From contig NZ_WWEN01000002.1 in NCBI RefSeq assembly GCF_009857745.1, positions 620,001-684,000 of the forward strand: DNA of 64,000 nt. The letters run 5' to 3'. Source of the DNA: Thalassovita mangrovi (GTDB lineage Bacteria > Pseudomonadota > Alphaproteobacteria > Rhodobacterales > Rhodobacteraceae). This document shows, piece after piece, positions 35,312 to 44,133 of this stretch (positions within the stretch are counted from its first letter, which is position 1; the number at the start of each line of letters is the position of its first letter). The translations under genes and the position numbers were made by a program. The notes under the pieces were generated by a model that was given only the letters and a program-made list of their open reading frames with translations, was not told the DNA's origin and did not search any database.

Positions 35312-35352
35312 TTTCGGATGGCGCCGCGCCGTCATGAAAACTTCATCCGAAA
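35312..35352. promoter_or_regulatory. 9-bp inverted repeat, candidate GlpR-type operator
   Basis: TTTCGGATG (35312-35320) and CATCCGAAA (35344-35352) are perfect reverse complements, 72 bases before the DeoR-type regulator that leads the ABC operon. DeoR/GlpR proteins often bind TTTCG/CGAAA half sites, so this is a natural autoregulatory site; binding is inferred. Confidence 0.45.
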
Positions 35353-35423
35353 TGGCGTCAGGTTTCAAATGAACGTCATCTAGCGCGGCTAGTCCTGCCC
35401 CCGACCGCAATAAGGGGGACGGG

Positions 35424-36209
35424 ATGGACGACCAGTTTGAGGATTTTTCGGAACGCCAGCGCGAGATCCTGTCGCGGGTCCGCGCCGAGGGGCACGGCAC
35501 CATCGAAGCCTTTTCGCGCCAGTTCGGAGTGTCCCCGCAAACGGTCCGGCGCGACGTCAACATCCTGTGCGAAGCCGGTGTCCTGCGCCGGGTGCATGGC
35601 GGGGTGGAACCGCCGAGTTCCGGCAACCTGCTCTATTCCTCGCGCCGGGTGCTGAACGGGGCGGCCAAGCTGTTCATCGCGCGCGCCTTCGCCACCCATG
35701 TCGAAAGCGGCCAGAGCCTGGCGGTGTCGATCGGCACCACCCCGGAATTCGCGGTGCAGGCCCTGAGCGGGCTGTCGGACCTGACCATCCTGACCAACAA
35801 CCTCAATATCGCCGTCAGCGCCTGCGACCGCGACAGCTGGACCCTGCAGGTGCCCGGCGGATTGGTGCGCGCCGGTGACCGCGACATCCTGGGCCCGGAA
35901 ACCGAGGCGTTCTTCGACCGCTACCAGGTCGATATCGGCGTGTTCGGCGTCGCCGGCGTGGCCGAGGACGGCACGCTGCTGGATTTCACCGAAAGCGAGG
36001 TCGCCAGCCGGATGGCGATCCTGCGCAATTGCCGCCGGTCCTTCCTGCTGCTGGATCGCACCAAGTTCGGCCGCGCCGTCCATGTGCGCGGCGGCCATAT
36101 CAGCGATGTCAGCCACGTGATCTGCGACGCCCCGCTGCCCGGCAAGATCGCCGGTCTGCTGGCGGGCTCCGAAACCCGGGTCACCATCGCCTCGGGGGAT
36201 CGCGCATGA
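35424..36209 (+). CDS. DeoR/GlpR family transcriptional regulator
   Basis: 261 residues. The N-terminal DeoR helix-turn-helix (RQREILSRVRAEGHGTIEAFSRQFGVSPQTVRRDVNILCEAGVLRRVHGGV) is followed by a sugar-phosphate-sensing DeoRC domain (SIGTTPEFAVQALSG, LTILTNNLNIA, GVAGVAEDGTLLDF, LLLDRTKFGR). Typical ligands are glycerol-3-phosphate or sugar phosphates. Its stop overlaps the ABC ATPase start by 4 bases (ATGA), so it is the first gene of the transport operon and probably represses it. Confidence 0.93.
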   Translation: MDDQFEDFSERQREILSRVRAEGHGTIEAFSRQFGVSPQTVRRDVNILCEAGVLRRVHGGVEPPSSGNLLYSSRRVLNGAAKLFIARAFATHVESGQSLAVSIGTTPEFAVQALSGLSDLTILTNNLNIAVSACDRDSWTLQVPGGLVRAGDRDILGPETEAFFDRYQVDIGVFGVAGVAEDGTLLDFTESEVASRMAILRNCRRSFLLLDRTKFGRAVHVRGGHISDVSHVICDAPLPGKIAGLLAGSETRVTIASGDRA

Positions 36210-37345
36210 GCCTGACACAGACCAGCACCGGCCGGGCGATCCGGCTTGAAGGGATTTCTAAGACCTGGGGCGACACCCGTGCCCTGCATGACGTCAGCAT
36301 CGACATCCCGGCGGGCAGCTTCACCGCGCTTCTGGGCCCCTCGGGCTGCGGCAAGTCCACCTTGCTGCGGATCGTGTCGGGGCTGGAACAGGCCAGCGGT
36401 GGCAGGGTTCTGATCGGCGGTCAGGATGTCAGCCAGATGCCCGCCGACAAGCGAGAATTGTCGATGGTGTTCCAGTCCTACGCGCTGTTTCCGCATCTGA
36501 GCGTGGCCGAGAACATCACCTTCGGGCTACGCACCCGCAAGGTGCCCCGCGACGAGCGCGCCAAGCGGCTGGACCGGGTGGCCGACCTGCTGGGCCTGGG
36601 CGATTACCTGTCGCGCAAGCCTGCGGAACTGTCGGGCGGCCAGCAGCAGCGGGTGGCCCTGGGCCGCGCGGTGATCGCCGAGCGCCCGGTCTGCCTGATG
36701 GACGAACCGCTGTCCAATCTCGACGCCAAGCTGCGCCAGACCATGCGCACCGAGCTGCGGGCGCTGCAGCGCGAGTTGGGCTTCACCATGATCTACGTCA
36801 CCCATGACCAGGTCGAAGCCATCACCATGGCCGATCAGGTGGTGCTGATGAATGGAGGCAAGGTGGAACAGGCGGCCAGCCCGAGGGCGCTCTATGAACG
36901 CCCCGCCACCCCGTTTGCCGCCCGCTTCATCGGCACGCCGCCGATGAACGTGATCCCCGCCACCGCCTTGGGCGAGGCGGGCGCGAAGCTGCAGGCCCAG
37001 GCCGGGCGCAGGCTGCTGGCGGGGCTGCGCCCCGAGGCGCTGCATCCCTGTGCCGACAGCGCGCTGCGGCTGAGCGTCACCGGGGCGGAATATCTGGGCG
37101 CCGATGCGCTGGTGCAGGGGCGGCTGGGCGTGGCGCAGGTGGTCCTGCGCGCGCCGGGCCATGCCCTGCCCGCCCCCGGCGAAACGATCCCGCTGGCCCT
37201 GGCGCCGCGCGATCTTCACCTCTTTGACGCCGAAACCGGTGGGCGGATCCCCCCGTCCGATCCGGCGTCATTGCTTGTCCAGGCGGGAATCCCCGCCGGG
37301 CCCACCGGCGCCGCGGCGCCTTTCATCCAACATGAGGACCACTGA
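36206..37345 (+). CDS. ABC transporter ATP-binding protein, UgpC/MalK type
   Basis: 379 residues. Walker [11 protein letters not shown]-loop [13 protein letters not shown], signature [14 protein letters not shown], Walker [14 protein letters not shown] and the H-loop YVTHDQVEA are complete. The C-terminal ~130 residues form the TOBE/regulatory domain of carbohydrate importers ([19 protein letters not shown]). It energises the transporter encoded by the next genes. Confidence 0.94.
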   Translation: MSLTQTSTGRAIRLEGISKTWGDTRALHDVSIDIPAGSFTALLGPSGCGKSTLLRIVSGLEQASGGRVLIGGQDVSQMPADKRELSMVFQSYALFPHLSVAENITFGLRTRKVPRDERAKRLDRVADLLGLGDYLSRKPAELSGGQQQRVALGRAVIAERPVCLMDEPLSNLDAKLRQTMRTELRALQRELGFTMIYVTHDQVEAITMADQVVLMNGGKVEQAASPRALYERPATPFAARFIGTPPMNVIPATALGEAGAKLQAQAGRRLLAGLRPEALHPCADSALRLSVTGAEYLGADALVQGRLGVAQVVLRAPGHALPAPGETIPLALAPRDLHLFDAETGGRIPPSDPASLLVQAGIPAGPTGAAAPFIQHEDH

Positions 37346-37347
37346 CT

Positions 37348-38631
37348 ATGCTCGCCAAGCTCATCAAGGGGGCCGCCGCCTCCGCAACCCTGGCCCTGGC
37401 CTCGGCGCTGCCGGCCCAGGCCGTCGACCTGCAATTTTACTTCCCGGTCGCCGTCGGCGGCGGTGCCGCCGAAACCATCGAGGCGCTGACCAATGAATAC
37501 ACCGCCGATCATCCCGGCGTGAATATCGACGCCGTCTATGCCGGGTCCTACCAGGACACCATCACCAAGGTGATCACTGCCGCGCGCGGCGGCAACGCCC
37601 CGCAGCTGTCGGTGGCGCTGGCGGTGGACATGTTCACCCTGATCGACGAAGACCTGATCCTGCCCTTCGACGATTTCATCAAGACCGACGAAGATCGCGC
37701 ATGGCTGAATTCCTTCTACCCGGCCTTCATGGAAAACAGCCAGACCGGCGGCAAGACCTACGGCATCCCGTTCCAGCGCTCGACCCCGGTGCTGTACTGG
37801 AACAAGGCCGCCTTCGCCGAGGCCGGTCTTGACCCCGAAACCCCGCCCGCGACCTGGGAAGAAATGGTCGAGATGGGCAAGAAGCTGACCAAGAAGGACG
37901 CCAACGGCAACGTCACCCAATGGGGCGTGCGCATCCCGAGCTCGGGCTTCCCCTATTGGCTGTTCCAGGGCCTGACCACGGAAAATGACGTGATCCTGGC
38001 CAATGCCGACGGCAACAAGACCAATTTCGACGACCCCAAGGTGGTCGAGGCGCTGGAATACATGGTGTCGCTGAGCAAGGATCACGGCGTGATGGAGCCC
38101 GGCATCGTCGAATGGGGCGCCACGCCGAAAGCCTTCTTCGAGGGCCAGGCCGCGATGATGTGGACCACCACCGGCAACCTGACCAACGTGCGCAAGAACG
38201 CGCCGTTCGACTTCGGCGTCGGCATGCTGCCCGCCAACAAGCGCCGCGGCGCACCGACCGGCGGCGGCAACTTCTACCTGTTCAAGGGCACCTCGGACGA
38301 GCAGCTGTCGCAGGCCGTCGATTTCATCAAGTGGATCACCGCGCCGGAACAGTCGGCCAAGTGGACCATGGCGACCGGCTATGTCGCGCCGCGCCCGGCC
38401 ACCTGGGAAACCGAGACGATGAAGCAATACGCCAAGGACTTCCCGCCTGCCCTGATCGCCCGCGACCAGCTGGAATTCGCCGTGGCCGAGCTGTCGACCT
38501 ACCAGAACCAGCGCATCACCCAGATCTTCAACGATGCTCTGGCCGCCGCGATCACCGGCCAGAAGGACGCCGCCACCGCGCTGGCCGAAGCGCAGGCCAA
38601 GGCTGACGCCATCCTCGCCGACTATCGCTGA
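37348..38631 (+). CDS. ABC transporter substrate-binding protein, UgpB-like
   Basis: 427 residues. A signal peptide (cleaved near AQA-VD) is followed by a family 1 solute-binding protein (LQFYFPVAVGGGAAETIEALTNEYTADHPGVNI, YQDTITKVITA, FQRSTPVLYWNKAAFAEAGLDP). The AVGGGAAETIE start and overall length resemble UgpB, the sn-glycerol-3-phosphate binder. With a DeoR/GlpR-type regulator leading the operon, a glycerol-phosphate or related polyol ligand is likely but not proven. A hairpin follows. Confidence 0.9.
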   Translation: MLAKLIKGAAASATLALASALPAQAVDLQFYFPVAVGGGAAETIEALTNEYTADHPGVNIDAVYAGSYQDTITKVITAARGGNAPQLSVALAVDMFTLIDEDLILPFDDFIKTDEDRAWLNSFYPAFMENSQTGGKTYGIPFQRSTPVLYWNKAAFAEAGLDPETPPATWEEMVEMGKKLTKKDANGNVTQWGVRIPSSGFPYWLFQGLTTENDVILANADGNKTNFDDPKVVEALEYMVSLSKDHGVMEPGIVEWGATPKAFFEGQAAMMWTTTGNLTNVRKNAPFDFGVGMLPANKRRGAPTGGGNFYLFKGTSDEQLSQAVDFIKWITAPEQSAKWTMATGYVAPRPATWETETMKQYAKDFPPALIARDQLEFAVAELSTYQNQRITQIFNDALAAAITGQKDAATALAEAQAKADAILADYR

Positions 38632-38639
38632 GACTGACC

Positions 38640-38673
38640 GGGGCGGGCCTGTCCGGGCCCGCCCCCCCTTTTT
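38640..38673 (+). terminator. Intra-operon hairpin after the binding-protein gene
   Basis: GGGGCGGGCC (38640-38649) pairs with GGCCCGCCCC (38656-38665), followed by CCC and TTTTT. It probably acts as a partial terminator or 3' stabiliser that raises binding-protein expression above the permeases. Confidence 0.7.
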
Positions 38674-38690
38674 CCGACCCGAGGTTCCCG

Positions 38691-39563
38691 ATGCAGAAAC
38701 GCCAATGGATACACGGATGGTTGCTGGTGCTGCCGGCGATGGTGTTTTTGCTGCTGTTCACCCATGTCCCGGCGCTTACCACCATCTGGAACAGTTTCTT
38801 TTCCACCCCGCGCGGGCGGCGGCCCAGCCGGTTCGTGGGGCTGGACAATTACGACCGGCTGTTCGACGACCCGGTGTTCTGGAAGGTGCTGGGCAATAAC
38901 CTGTGGTTCGCCCTGGGCACCATCCCCGTATCGATCGCGCTGGCCATCGTCATGGCGCTGTTCGTCAACCGCGCCTTCACCGGGCGGTCGCTGGTCAGGA
39001 TGGCCTATTTCACCCCCACCGTCCTGCCGCTGATCGCGGTCGCCAATATCTGGCTGTTCTTCTACACCCCCGGTTTCGGGCTGATCGATCAGCTGCTGGG
39101 CGCGATGGGGTTCGGCCAGACCAACCTGCTGGGCAGTCCGGATACCGCGCTGGCCGCGATCATGGCGGTGACGATCTGGAAGGAAGCCGGGTTCTTCATG
39201 ATCTTCTATCTCGCCGCGCTGCAATCGATCCCGCCGCAGCTGACCGAGGCCGCGCGGATCGAGGGCGCGGACGGCTGGACCATCTTCCGCCGGGTGACCT
39301 TTCCGCTGCTGATGCCCACCACCCTGTTCGTGTCGATCAACGCGGTGATCAATTCCTTCCGGCTGGTCGATCACATCTTCATCCTGACCAATGGCGGACC
39401 CGACAACGCCTCGTCGCTGCTGCTGTTCTATATCTACGAAACCTCGTTCCGCTATTGGGACACCGCCTATGGCGCCACGCTGACGGTGGTGATGCTGGCG
39501 CTGCTGTGCCTGCTGGCGATCGGGCAGTTCTTCTTCTTCGACCGCAAGGTGCATTACAAATGA
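38691..39563 (+). CDS. ABC sugar-type permease, UgpA-like
   Basis: 290 residues, six transmembrane segments, with the EAA loop QLTEAARIEGADGWTIFRRVTFPLL. The N-terminus WLLVLPAMVFLLLFTHVPALTTIWNSF is characteristic of MalF/UgpA-type permeases. Its stop overlaps the next permease start (ATGA), so the two heterodimer halves are translationally coupled. Confidence 0.94.
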   Translation: MQKRQWIHGWLLVLPAMVFLLLFTHVPALTTIWNSFFSTPRGRRPSRFVGLDNYDRLFDDPVFWKVLGNNLWFALGTIPVSIALAIVMALFVNRAFTGRSLVRMAYFTPTVLPLIAVANIWLFFYTPGFGLIDQLLGAMGFGQTNLLGSPDTALAAIMAVTIWKEAGFFMIFYLAALQSIPPQLTEAARIEGADGWTIFRRVTFPLLMPTTLFVSINAVINSFRLVDHIFILTNGGPDNASSLLLFYIYETSFRYWDTAYGATLTVVMLALLCLLAIGQFFFFDRKVHYK

Positions 39564-40369
39564 CGCGTTTTGACCGCTGGCTTGCCAATTCGGGCGCCAT
39601 TCTGCTGGGGCTTTTGTGGATCTTGCCGCTACTTTACGCGATCTGGACGGCGGTGCACCCGGCCGAATACGAGGCGCGCTTCGTGCTGGACGCGCCGCTG
39701 ACGCTGGACAATTTCGCCAAGGCCTGGGCCGCCGCGCCCTTCGCGCGCTATTTCCTCAACACCTTCACGCTGGTCACCGCGATCCTGATCGGCCAGTTCG
39801 TGCTGTGCACTCTGGCCGCCTATGCCTTCGCCCGCTACCGCTTCGCCGGGCGCGATGTGCTGTTCGCGCTGGTACTGCTGCAATTGCTGGTGATGCCCGA
39901 CATCCTGATCGTCGAGAATTACAAGATGATCCGCACGCTTGGGCTGGTCGACACGATCACCGCCATCGCCCTGCCCTATATCGCCTCGGGCTTCGGGGTG
40001 TTCCTGCTGCGGCAGACCTTCATGACCGTGCCGCAGGAACTGGACGACGCCGCGCGGATCGAGGGCGCGGGGACGCTGGCGATCCTGTGGCGGGTCTATG
40101 TGCCGCTGGCCAAGCCCACCTACCTGGCCTACGGGCTGGTGTCGGTCAGCCATCACTGGAACAATTTCCTGTGGCCGCTGATCGTGACCAATTCGGTCGA
40201 AACGCGGCCGGTGACGGTGGGGCTGAGCGTCTTTTCCACCACCGATTCCGGTATCGAATGGTCGGTGATCAACGCCGCCACGCTGATGACATCGGGGCCG
40301 CTGCTGATCGCCTTCCTGCTGTTCCAGCGGCAATTCGTGCAAAGTTTCATGCGCGCCGGGATCAAGTGA
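39560..40369 (+). CDS. ABC sugar-type permease, UgpE-like
   Basis: 269 residues with six transmembrane segments. The EAA loop ELDDAARIEGAGTLAILWRVYVPLAKP and the C-terminal FLLFQRQFVQSFMRAGIK are typical of the second (MalG/UgpE) subunit. Partner of the preceding permease; last gene of the operon. Confidence 0.94.
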   Translation: MTRFDRWLANSGAILLGLLWILPLLYAIWTAVHPAEYEARFVLDAPLTLDNFAKAWAAAPFARYFLNTFTLVTAILIGQFVLCTLAAYAFARYRFAGRDVLFALVLLQLLVMPDILIVENYKMIRTLGLVDTITAIALPYIASGFGVFLLRQTFMTVPQELDDAARIEGAGTLAILWRVYVPLAKPTYLAYGLVSVSHHWNNFLWPLIVTNSVETRPVTVGLSVFSTTDSGIEWSVINAATLMTSGPLLIAFLLFQRQFVQSFMRAGIK

Positions 40370-40403
40370 CTGTGACGGGCGTCGCACCGCGCCCGTCTCC
40401 ACC

Positions 40404-40814
40404 TTATGCGCCGGGATCGCCCAGATCGGCGATGGTCATTTCCGACAGCCGCCGGGTCAGCAGGGTTTCGATTTCTTCCAGCACCAAAGCCACCTTGTGC
40501 TGCAGCGCGTGTTCCAGCGCGCAGTCGGAATGCCCTGTTTCTTCCCGGGCATCGACCAGCCGTTCGTCCAGCGCCAGGTAGATATCGGCAAGCGTGATCT
40601 GCTGTGGCGGGCGCGCCAGCCGCCAGCCGCCGGCATGGCCTTTCTCGGACGTGACCAGCCCGGCCTCGCGCAGGCGGCCAAGCACCCGGCGCACCACGAC
40701 CGGGTTGGTCCCGGCATGGGCGGCGATATCGGCCGAGGTGCGAACGCGATCGGGGTCCCCGGCCATGTGACCGAGGGTGTGAAGGGCAAGTGATAGGCGG
40801 CTGTTTCGCTTCAA
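40404..40814 (-). CDS. Rrf2 family transcriptional regulator
   Basis: 136 residues from TTG 40814, preceded by CGGGAG; this gives the family N-terminus KRNSRLSLALHTLGHM. No in-frame ATG exists nearby; a TTG at 40850 is an alternative. The winged helix (SADIAAHAGTNPVVVRRVLGRLREAGLVTSEKGHAGGWRLAR) and dimer helix are present. Only one cysteine (SDCALEH) is found where Fe-S-sensing members have three, so it probably does not hold a cluster. Divergent from the DUF1826 gene, sharing a palindromic operator. Confidence 0.88.
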   Translation of the reverse strand: MKRNSRLSLALHTLGHMAGDPDRVRTSADIAAHAGTNPVVVRRVLGRLREAGLVTSEKGHAGGWRLARPPQQITLADIYLALDERLVDAREETGHSDCALEHALQHKVALVLEEIETLLTRRLSEMTIADLGDPGA

Positions 40815-40869
40815 TTCCGGGCTCCCGCATGAGTACGGATCAAGTAACAATGCCTGTTGCGAATATCTA

Positions 40870-40886
40870 GTAACTATTATAGTTAC
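40870..40886. promoter_or_regulatory. 17-bp perfect palindrome, candidate operator
   Basis: GTAACTAT and ATAGTTAC flank a central T: 8-bp arms with no mismatch, midway between the Rrf2 gene and the divergent DUF1826-CobW genes. The AT-rich TATTATA core overlaps what would be the promoter. It may bind the Rrf2 protein, or a Zur-type zinc repressor, given the downstream genes. Confidence 0.6.
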
Positions 40887-40923
40887 GTAATGCTGCGCGC
40901 GACCGTTCCCGGAGGACTAATAG

Positions 40924-41595
40924 ATGACACAGACCCCGACGCTTTCCGCCCTCCCCCGTGCCGGTGCCCGGCAAACAACACTCGTGTCCTTCATCCCCGG
41001 CGTCGAGATCGCGCAGCTGCCGGAGGAGCTTGCCGCCATCCACCACCCCGGCGCGGCGGCGGTGCTGTGGCAACGCCAGCCGCTGGGCAGGTTCCAACGC
41101 TGGATCGACGCCCTGCCGCCCGAACAGCTGCCACGTGCGCGGATCATCCTGCGCCCCGGGGCCGTGCGCGAAGCGGTGACCCGGATCGCCGACGCCACCG
41201 GACTGCCCGCCTGCAACGAACGCACCCTGCTGATCGACGATATCGCGGCGCTGGCGGATATGTTCGGCCAGGTCATGCGCGCGCCCTTTCTGCGGCTGCG
41301 CCTCGACGTGGTGACCACCAACGCCTGCCGGAAATTCCACGTCGACGCGGTCACCGCGCGGCTGGTCTGCACCTATCGCGGCACCGGCACGCAATATGGC
41401 GTGGCGCAGAACGGCGCCGATCCCGACCCCGTGCTGACCGTGCCCACCGGCGCGCCGATCCTGCTGCGCGGCACCAAATGGCCTGAAACACCCCGTTCCG
41501 GCCTGCTGCACCGGTCGCCGCCGATCGAAGGGTCGGGCGAAACCCGGCTGTTGCTGGTGCTGGACCCGATCACCGATCCGGAAGACGAAGTATGA
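40924..41595 (+). CDS. DUF1826 protein
   Basis: 223 residues from ATG 40924 (GGAGGACTAATAG upstream). The DUF1826 pattern shows in FHVDAVTARLVCTYRGTGTQY and the final LLHRSPPIEGSGETRLLLVLDPI. This family is usually encoded with CobW/ZigA GTPases and is often under zinc control. The biochemical role is unknown. The central HVD and C-terminal HRSPP could be metal-binding, with a cupin-like layout. Its stop overlaps the CobW gene start (ATGA). Confidence 0.88.
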   Translation: MTQTPTLSALPRAGARQTTLVSFIPGVEIAQLPEELAAIHHPGAAAVLWQRQPLGRFQRWIDALPPEQLPRARIILRPGAVREAVTRIADATGLPACNERTLLIDDIAALADMFGQVMRAPFLRLRLDVVTTNACRKFHVDAVTARLVCTYRGTGTQYGVAQNGADPDPVLTVPTGAPILLRGTKWPETPRSGLLHRSPPIEGSGETRLLLVLDPITDPEDEV

Positions 41596-42707
41596 CCGAG
41601 ACACGCCTTCCCGTGACCCTGCTCACCGGTTTCCTGGGGGCGGGCAAATCCACGCTGCTGAACAAGGTGCTGGCCGATCCCGGCACCGGCCGCATCGCGG
41701 TGATCGTCAACGAATTCGGCGAGGTGGGGCTGGATCACGACCTGATCGAGGCCACCAGCGAAGAGGTGGTGCTGCTGTCGTCGGGCTGCATCTGTTGTTC
41801 GATCCGGGGCGACCTGGCGCAGACCATCGCCGATCTGATCGAACGGCGCGCGCAGGGCGATCTGGATTTCGAACGGGTGGTGATCGAAACCACCGGGCTG
41901 GCCGACCCGGCCCCGATCCAGCAGACGCTGCTGGTCGACCGGTTCCTGGCGACCCATACCTATCTGGACGGGGTGGTGACGCTTGCCGATGCGGTCAACG
42001 GGCCGAAAACGCTCGATGCGCAGTTCGAGGCCGTTTCGCAAATCGCCACGGCGGACCTGATCCTGCTCAGCAAGACCGACCTGGCGACCCCGGCGGAGGT
42101 CGCGGCCTTCAGATCCCGGCTCGCAGGGCTGAATGCCACCGCGCGGATCATCGACGTGTCAGAAGCGGCGCAGGCGCCGGGCGTCCTGTGGGGCTGTTCG
42201 GGCCTGCGGCGCGACGTGACGCCCGACGCCGCCGTTGCCTGGGTCTCGCCGCAGGCCGCGCTCAAGGCGCCTGCCGATCCGCTTGCCAATCTCTCCGGCC
42301 TGGCCGCCACGGGTCCGGCGCCGGGATTTTCGCCGCATGACGCCCGGATCAGTTCGGAATCGATCATATTGAAACAACCGATCAAGGATTCCGTGTTCGA
42401 CTACTGGCTCGACACGCTGATCGCGCTTCGGGGCGCCGACATCCTGCGCGTCAAGGGTATCGTCTTCCTCGAAGGGATCGAGACACCCTTCGTCTTTCAC
42501 GGCGTGCAGCATATTTTTGACCCGCCCGTCCCGTTGAAAAACTGGCACATGATCGACACCACCTCGCGGATCGTGATCATCGCCCGGGATATGTCCAGAC
42601 CGGAATTGCAGCGCAGCCTGGACATGCTGCGGTCGACACAGGCGCAAAAACCCGGCGCGCCGGTCTTTCCCGGCTGGCAGGAGGTGGAGACCAGGAACTG
42701 GCCCTGA
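41592..42707 (+). CDS. CobW-family GTP-binding metallochaperone
   Basis: 371 residues. G3E GTPase: P-loop GFLGAGKSTLL (13-23), the metal motif CICC (66-69) that binds zinc in this family, the ETTGLADPAPI switch, and SKTD for guanine recognition. A CobW C-terminal domain (LRVKGIVFLEGIETPFVFHGVQHIFDPP) follows. Members deliver zinc to client enzymes in a GTP-dependent way. Coupled to DUF1826; a zinc-starvation role is more likely than cobalamin synthesis here because no cob genes adjoin. Confidence 0.92.
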   Translation: MTETRLPVTLLTGFLGAGKSTLLNKVLADPGTGRIAVIVNEFGEVGLDHDLIEATSEEVVLLSSGCICCSIRGDLAQTIADLIERRAQGDLDFERVVIETTGLADPAPIQQTLLVDRFLATHTYLDGVVTLADAVNGPKTLDAQFEAVSQIATADLILLSKTDLATPAEVAAFRSRLAGLNATARIIDVSEAAQAPGVLWGCSGLRRDVTPDAAVAWVSPQAALKAPADPLANLSGLAATGPAPGFSPHDARISSESIILKQPIKDSVFDYWLDTLIALRGADILRVKGIVFLEGIETPFVFHGVQHIFDPPVPLKNWHMIDTTSRIVIIARDMSRPELQRSLDMLRSTQAQKPGAPVFPGWQEVETRNWP

Positions 42708-42737
42708 AAGCGGCCGCGCGCGGACAGGGTCGCGGCG

Positions 42738-43361
42738 CTACGCGGCCTCCGCCTTGCCCAGAACCAGGAACGTCATCATCCCGACCGGCGGCAGGGTTTT
42801 CTGCTCCTCGATGCTCAGGTCCTTTTCCCCCAGCACCGTTTCCATCTCGAAATCGGAATGCCAGCCGATGATGCTGGCAAGCGGCGCGGTGACTTTTTCG
42901 AGCAGGGCGAGGAACCCCCGGCTGCTCTTGAAATGGTTGGTGATCACCACCTTGCCTCCCGGCTTGCAGACGCGGGCGATCTCGGCCATCACCTTTTCCG
43001 GCTCGGGCACCACCGACAGGACATGCATGGCGACGACCGTGTCGAAGTGGTTGTCGGGGAAATCCAGTTCGCGGGCATCCATCTGGCGCAGTTCCACGGT
43101 GGCGCCCAGGTCCAGTTCCTGAACCTTCTCGCGGGCCTTGCCGAGCATTTCCTCGCTGAAATCGATTCCCGTCACCTGCAGGCCGGGTTTGTAATGCCGC
43201 AGCGAAAGCCCGGTGCCGACCCCGACCTCAAGCACCTTGCCGGACCGGGCGTTGATATAGTCGACCGCCCGACGCCTGCCTGCATTGGTGGCCGCCCCGA
43301 AGGTCCTGTCATAGATCGGGGCCCATCGGGCATACGACGCCTTTACCGCTTTTATGTCCAA
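42738..43361 (-). CDS. pmtA: Phosphatidylethanolamine N-methyltransferase
   Basis: 207 residues from a TTG start with GGGGAG upstream; no in-frame ATG is available near the 5' end. SAM-dependent methyltransferase: VLEVGVGTGLSLRHY (motif I), IDFSEEML, MDARELDFPDNHFDTV and PGGKVVITNHF. It closely follows the Rhodobacter-type PmtA pattern (VKASYARWAPIYDRTFG at the N-terminus). It methylates PE stepwise to phosphatidylcholine. It comes 22 bases after pssA in one operon with psd. Confidence 0.92.
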   Translation of the reverse strand: MDIKAVKASYARWAPIYDRTFGAATNAGRRRAVDYINARSGKVLEVGVGTGLSLRHYKPGLQVTGIDFSEEMLGKAREKVQELDLGATVELRQMDARELDFPDNHFDTVVAMHVLSVVPEPEKVMAEIARVCKPGGKVVITNHFKSSRGFLALLEKVTAPLASIIGWHSDFEMETVLGEKDLSIEEQKTLPPVGMMTFLVLGKAEAA

Positions 43362-43383
43362 CCCGCTGCTCCCCTTTTTATTT

Positions 43384-44121
43384 TCAAGCTCTGCCTCTGT
43401 CGATCAGGCCCCAGATCACCATGACGACATAGCCGACGCAGATCACGACCAGCGTGCTCCAGGGATTGGTCACGACGGCACCGCCGACGATGGCGAAACC
43501 GACGAGGAAGAATTTCACATTGCGGCGCGAAATCTTCGTCGTCTTGAACGACCAGGTCGGTATCCGGCTGATCATCAGGAACCCGATCGCGACCATGTAG
43601 AAACAGATCACGATGCCCGGCAGGATCGGCGCATTCGCAAAGGCGAAGGACATGAACATCGGCAGCATCACCAGAAGCGCGCCCGCAGGCGACGGCACGC
43701 CGGTGAAATAAGGGCTTTCGCTGGGGGCGTCCTTAGCCTTGCCGCTGACATTGAACCGGGCCAGCCGCACCACGCAGCAGACCGTATAGGCAAGAACCGC
43801 AAGCCAGGCGGAACTGGGCATGTCTTCCAGCACCCAGAAATAGAGAACCAGCGGCGGCGCGACGCCGAAATTCAGGAAATCCGCCAGCGAGTCGAGCTCG
43901 GCGCCCATCTTGCTGTCGCTGCTCAAAAGCCGCGCCACCCGCCCGTCCAGACCGTCGAGGATGGCGGCCGCCAGGATGAGCTGAACCGCGAGCACATAAT
44001 TCCCGTGGAACCCCGCGCGGATCGATGTCAGGCCCGCACAAATGGCCGTGATGGTCAGCATGTTGGGCAGCAGCTGAATCAGCGCGAGTTCGCTTGATGC
44101 TTTATCGGGACCTTTTACCAT
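43384..44121 (-). CDS. pssA: CDP-diacylglycerol--serine O-phosphatidyltransferase
   Basis: 245 residues with seven or so membrane segments. The CDP-alcohol phosphatidyltransferase motif D-G-L-D-G-R-V-A-R...G-A-E-L-D-S-L-A-D is intact near residue 58. It makes phosphatidylserine from CDP-diacylglycerol and serine at the inner membrane. Its product is the substrate of the upstream gene, psd, 12 bases away. Confidence 0.95.
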   Translation of the reverse strand: MVKGPDKASSELALIQLLPNMLTITAICAGLTSIRAGFHGNYVLAVQLILAAAILDGLDGRVARLLSSDSKMGAELDSLADFLNFGVAPPLVLYFWVLEDMPSSAWLAVLAYTVCCVVRLARFNVSGKAKDAPSESPYFTGVPSPAGALLVMLPMFMSFAFANAPILPGIVICFYMVAIGFLMISRIPTWSFKTTKISRRNVKFFLVGFAIVGGAVVTNPWSTLVVICVGYVVMVIWGLIDRGRA

Positions 44122-44133
44122 CTGGGCGCTCGT

